From positions 1-63,649 of the forward strand of contig CAZJHX010000054.1 of NCBI GenBank assembly GCA_964545715.1: 63,649 bases of DNA. The letters run 5' to 3'. Both the position numbers and the translations under genes were made by a program. This document shows, in pieces, positions 61,159 to 63,649 of the stretch (within the stretch, counting starts at the first letter, position 1; each line of letters opens with the position of its first letter). The stretch comes from CAZJHX01 sp964545715 (GTDB lineage Bacteria > Myxococcota_A > UBA9042 > GCA-2863065). The notes below the pieces were generated by a model. It was not told where the DNA came from. It made no database searches and worked only from the letters and a program-made list of their open reading frames with translations.

Positions 61159-62736
61159 CTACCGCATCCAGAAGCCAAAGGACCCCGCGCGCTCCGCGTT
61201 GCCCGTGCCGGCGCTGGTCGTCGGGTTGTATCCGCTGCCATGCCACACCACCATTCCGTTGGACGTCACCGGATCCCATCCGCAGGCGCCGCAGCACCCC
61301 GTGCTGTTGAAGCCGATGAACTGGCGCTCGTACGGCGTGCCCGCCTTGTTGCCGGTGCACGTCACCTGAGGCTTGCCGGGCAGCGTCTTGGCGGCGAACG
61401 TGCTGTTGGCCTTCAGCTCGGTCACCTGCACCGTCGTGCAGCCCGAGCAGCCCGAGACCAGGCCGAAGCCGTCCGTCGCCGGAGCAGGGATGGCCCACCG
61501 GTAGACCTGCGTGTAGGACTGCAGGTTGCCCGTGACCGGGGCCGCCCCTCCAGTCGTGATCGTCAGCGCGAAGTGCGTGCTCTTGGCCACCAGGGCCTTG
61601 GCGTCGATGGCCGCGCGGTCGTCCCGCGTCTGTGGTGACCACGGGCCCTGCGCGCTGGTCGGCAGGTAGTAGACGGCTGTGCCGCCAGAGGTCGGGCGAT
61701 AGCCGTAGGACACCAGCGTCCAGCCGCCCCCGTCCGTGGTCATGTCACAGTAGACCTGGGTCGCCGCTCCCCCCGCGATGCTGATCCAGTAGATCCCGTC
61801 CTTTGGAGAGCTCAGTGCAGTGAGCAGCTGCTTGCAGCTGGTGCCGGGGTTGGGCTGCGTGCCGGTGGTGTCCAGGTTGGTCACCACGACGTAGTCCGCG
61901 CCGTTGCACACGTACAGCGCCTTGTCCTGGCTGTTGACGTAGGTGGCGCCCAGCAGCGCGGGCGTACACGGCTTCGGGTCCGCGGCGGCGACCGGCACCG
62001 CCAGCAGCCCGTCCGGGGTCGCGCTCTGGCATTGGTACGTCCCGTCGGCCAGGATCCCTGTCATGAAGGTGTTGTCGGGGCAGGAGGCGCCCAGCTTCGC
62101 CAGCGTCGGCGCGTCGCTCAAGTCACCGTAGGCGCCGCTGGTGGCCACCTCGGCCAGGTCGGCGGTCTTGGCGAATGGCGCCAGGTCGGCGGTCTTGGCG
62201 TATGGCGCCAGGTCGGCGGTCTTGGCATAAGCGGCCAGCGCCTCCACAGTCGCGAACCCGCTGAGATCCGGGCCCGCCCCGCAGGTCCAGGCGTCGCCGC
62301 TCCACACCAGCAGGCCGCCCGCGCCACAGTCGCCGGCTGGCGCGGCGAGCGCCGTCGGCTTCACACACGCGGTGCACTCGATGCCCAGCGCCCGGGCCGC
62401 CACCAGCGCCATCGGCGTCGACAGGATCTGCTGCCGCGGCAGCTCGGGCTCGCTCTCGATCTTGACGCCAAGCCACACGCCGTCTCCCAGGAAGACAGTC
62501 GCCGCCACGCCGTCCAGGACCACGTCGAAGACCCCGGCTGTCACCTGCAGGTCCTCGATGTTGGTCTCCCAAAGCACCTTGCCACCGCTGGGCTGGTCGT
62601 ACAGCGCCGCGGCGACCTTGTACACGCCGTCCACCGCGAGCCCCGCCGCGCTGTGCAGCTGGCCTTGAACGGCGATTTGCTCGGGGGGCGTCCCCAACAG
62701 CAGGCATCCCATAACCACCACAAGCGTAGATGACAC
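61159..62736 (-). CDS. exported fibrinogen-like domain protein with tail-fibre-like repeats
   Basis: 525 residues from a GTG at 62736 with GGAGG 6 bases upstream. A signal peptide is followed by a beta-rich N-terminal domain (QGQLHSAAGLAVDGVYKVAA). Near residues 175-205 there is a tandem 9-residue repeat (TADLAPYAK) and then SGAYGDLSDAPTL, a motif common in phage tail fibres and bacterial adhesins. The C-terminal half has DGIYWI and YCDMTTDGGGWTLVS, the signature of a fibrinogen-C-terminal-like fold, with multiple cysteines. Likely a surface or secreted recognition protein. Confidence 0.75.
   Translation of the reverse strand: MSSTLVVVMGCLLLGTPPEQIAVQGQLHSAAGLAVDGVYKVAAALYDQPSGGKVLWETNIEDLQVTAGVFDVVLDGVAATVFLGDGVWLGVKIESEPELPRQQILSTPMALVAARALGIECTACVKPTALAAPAGDCGAGGLLVWSGDAWTCGAGPDLSGFATVEALAAYAKTADLAPYAKTADLAPFAKTADLAEVATSGAYGDLSDAPTLAKLGASCPDNTFMTGILADGTYQCQSATPDGLLAVPVAAADPKPCTPALLGATYVNSQDKALYVCNGADYVVVTNLDTTGTQPNPGTSCKQLLTALSSPKDGIYWISIAGGAATQVYCDMTTDGGGWTLVSYGYRPTSGGTAVYYLPTSAQGPWSPQTRDDRAAIDAKALVAKSTHFALTITTGGAAPVTGNLQSYTQVYRWAIPAPATDGFGLVSGCSGCTTVQVTELKANSTFAAKTLPGKPQVTCTGNKAGTPYERQFIGFNSTGCCGACGWDPVTSNGMVVWHGSGYNPTTSAGTGNAERAGSFGFWMR
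62154..62234. repeat. three tandem 27-base repeats
   Basis: Three consecutive 27-base units starting CCAGGTCGGCGGTCTTGGC, nearly identical, encode the 9-residue repeats of the fibrinogen-like protein. Such in-frame repeats can change copy number. Confidence 0.85.
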
Positions 62737-62823
62737 GGCCGACCTCCAATGCGCTGGCGTTGCGGCCCAATCTAGCATCTGGACGCCGTCTGGTCACGCG
62801 TCGGCGCCGCCGTCAGAACGTGC

Positions 62824-63348
62824 TCAGCGGGAGATGGTGCGACAGCAGCGGAACCCCGTTATCGCCGAGCGCTCATCGATGTCGCGGGCCTCCCGCGCGG
62901 AGGCGCGAATGTCTACGGCGAAGTAGTACCAGGATCCCCCGCGCACGACCTGCAGCAGGTTGACGCACAGGTCGTCCTCCCACGCCGAGCCGTCAGTCGG
63001 CGCCAGGCCGTAGACGGTGCCGTCGTCCGACCCGTCGAAGTCGCAATGCCAGCAGTCCTGCACCCACTCGTTTATTTCGCCGGACATGTCCAGCACACCG
63101 TAGGGTGAGGCGCCCGCCGGCTTGCTGCCGACCGGCTTGCTCCCCCATTCGCCGCAGCCCGAGCCCCCGTCGTCCATGACTGCGTACTCGCAGGTCCGTA
63201 CTCCGCGAAAAGCGTCACAGCCGGAATGGCTGGCCACCAGGCGGTCGGGCATCGGTTTTTCGGCGCTCGCAGCGTGGCCTTGGACGCACCGATCGGCTGC
63301 TTGAACACTTGTGGGCTTTGCGGGGCAAGGCAGGGCGAACGTCTCCAT
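62824..63348 (-). pseudogene. 5'-truncated FGE-fold gene
   Basis: The reading frame gives only the C-terminal half of an FGE-fold protein: GVLDMSGEINEWVQDCWH, LLQVVRGGSWYYFAVDI and the terminal TGFRCCR. The usual N-terminal half (PAGxFxMG, the RLPTEAEW region) and any signal peptide are missing, and the first ~25 residues look like unrelated sequence. A transposase remnant lies directly upstream, so truncation by a mobile element is likely. It is richer in cysteines than the other FGE proteins here. Confidence 0.6.
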
Positions 63349-63426
63349 CGGCTAAACTGTCTGTGGACCCGACCCTCGTCCTCTGCGAGACCCTAAGCCG
63401 CGAGCGCGCAAGTTCGTAGTCGTAGA

Positions 63427-63649
63427 TCAGCCCGCTGAGCACGGGCAGGGCGACCAGCCTCCCGTCCAGTGGCGGCGAATCCCGTCGAGCCGCCTGTCGA
63501 GGTGGCTCCTGTAGCTCCGGCTCTTCCCGTCCTTCTCGACAGTGAGCCGCGGCCGGTACGGGCCGTAGATGCCGGCGTTGTCGTGAATCAGGGCCCGAGG
63601 CGTCTCGCCCCAGGCGGTCGCCTCCCTGAGTTGCTGCTTCACCCAGGGC
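63427..63649 (-). mobile_element. transposase (integrase-core) remnant, runs off window
   Basis: The frame open to the right edge contains WVKQQLREATAWGETPRAL and LIHDNAGIYG, which match the integrase-core (rve) DxN region of IS3/IS481-type transposases. Downstream the sequence is degenerate (RSHLDRRLDGIRR may echo the ERxxGxIRRE motif) and ends early at 63427. It looks like a decayed insertion sequence. Confidence 0.6.

Noticed and set aside
62154..62234. CRISPR array
   Set aside because: Three direct units without spacers, inside a coding frame; they are protein repeats.

Overview
The window is high-GC DNA from a Gram-negative bacterium that is very rich in exported c-type cytochromes. I infer a Myxococcota / deltaproteobacterial-type genome. 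The support is the number of CXXCH proteins, lipoprotein signal peptides, outer-membrane beta-barrels, a MopE-like Cys/Asp metal-binding motif, a fibrinogen-like exported protein, a Ser/Thr kinase next to a sigma54 activator, and many formylglycine-generating-enzyme (FGE)-fold proteins. No rRNA, tRNA or CRISPR was seen. A run of 100 N (42439-42538) shows this is a scaffold, probably metagenomic. Coding density is very high and no gene-free stretch exceeds 300 bases.

Layout. (1) 1-5412: a multihaem lipoprotein cut by the left edge, then a rightward cluster of two small haem lipoproteins, a DUF3570 barrel, a porin with an N-terminal haem and a dihaem cytochrome, with a DUF4266 lipopeptide in between. 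(2) 5418-11388: a DUF4279 protein, an SRPBCC protein and a giant FG-GAP/MopE-like surface protein, closed by a strong hairpin. (3) 19487 to 11499, leftward: an eight-gene quinol-oxidising complex operon (cupredoxin-like protein, octahaem cytochrome, Rieske protein, split cytochrome b, haem porin, Met/His-rich lipoprotein, dihaem cytochrome) with a sigma54-like promoter in front. (4) 19613-22869: two radical SAM proteins, a zinc-ribbon peptide and a PP-loop ATPase. (5) 22845-26917: a haem-containing PD40 lipoprotein and a membrane pentahaem-FGE fusion. (6) 27015-29258: an SDR dehydrogenase and a calpain-type protease.

The core is two leftward operons carrying diverged copies of one module. Operon A (41827 to 29354) encodes a large multihaem lipoprotein resembling the hydrazine synthase alpha subunit (HzsA), a beta-propeller/CCP fusion resembling HzsBC, an FGE-fold protein, an ApbE-FGE fusion, a pentahaem cytochrome, an RnfD-NuoF fusion and an iron-sulfur ferredoxin subunit. 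Genes overlap by 4 to 16 bases. Operon B (54942 to 43613) encodes a DAHP synthase - PAS-like - chorismatase-like fusion, then HzsA-like, HzsBC-like, FGE and FGE proteins, and a LuxR-type regulator carrying the same PAS-like domain. The two FGE proteins of A and B form clear pairs by sequence, so the shared unit is HzsA-like + HzsBC-like + FGE-I + FGE-II. In A the extra genes spell out a plausible NAD(P)H to flavin to haem wire across the inner membrane. The substrate is unknown: homology to hydrazine synthase is distant, and no other anammox gene is present.

Right of operon B are an unusual kinase chimaera, a sigma54-type activator, a small lipoprotein, a fibrinogen-like protein, a 5'-truncated FGE gene and a transposase remnant at the edge.
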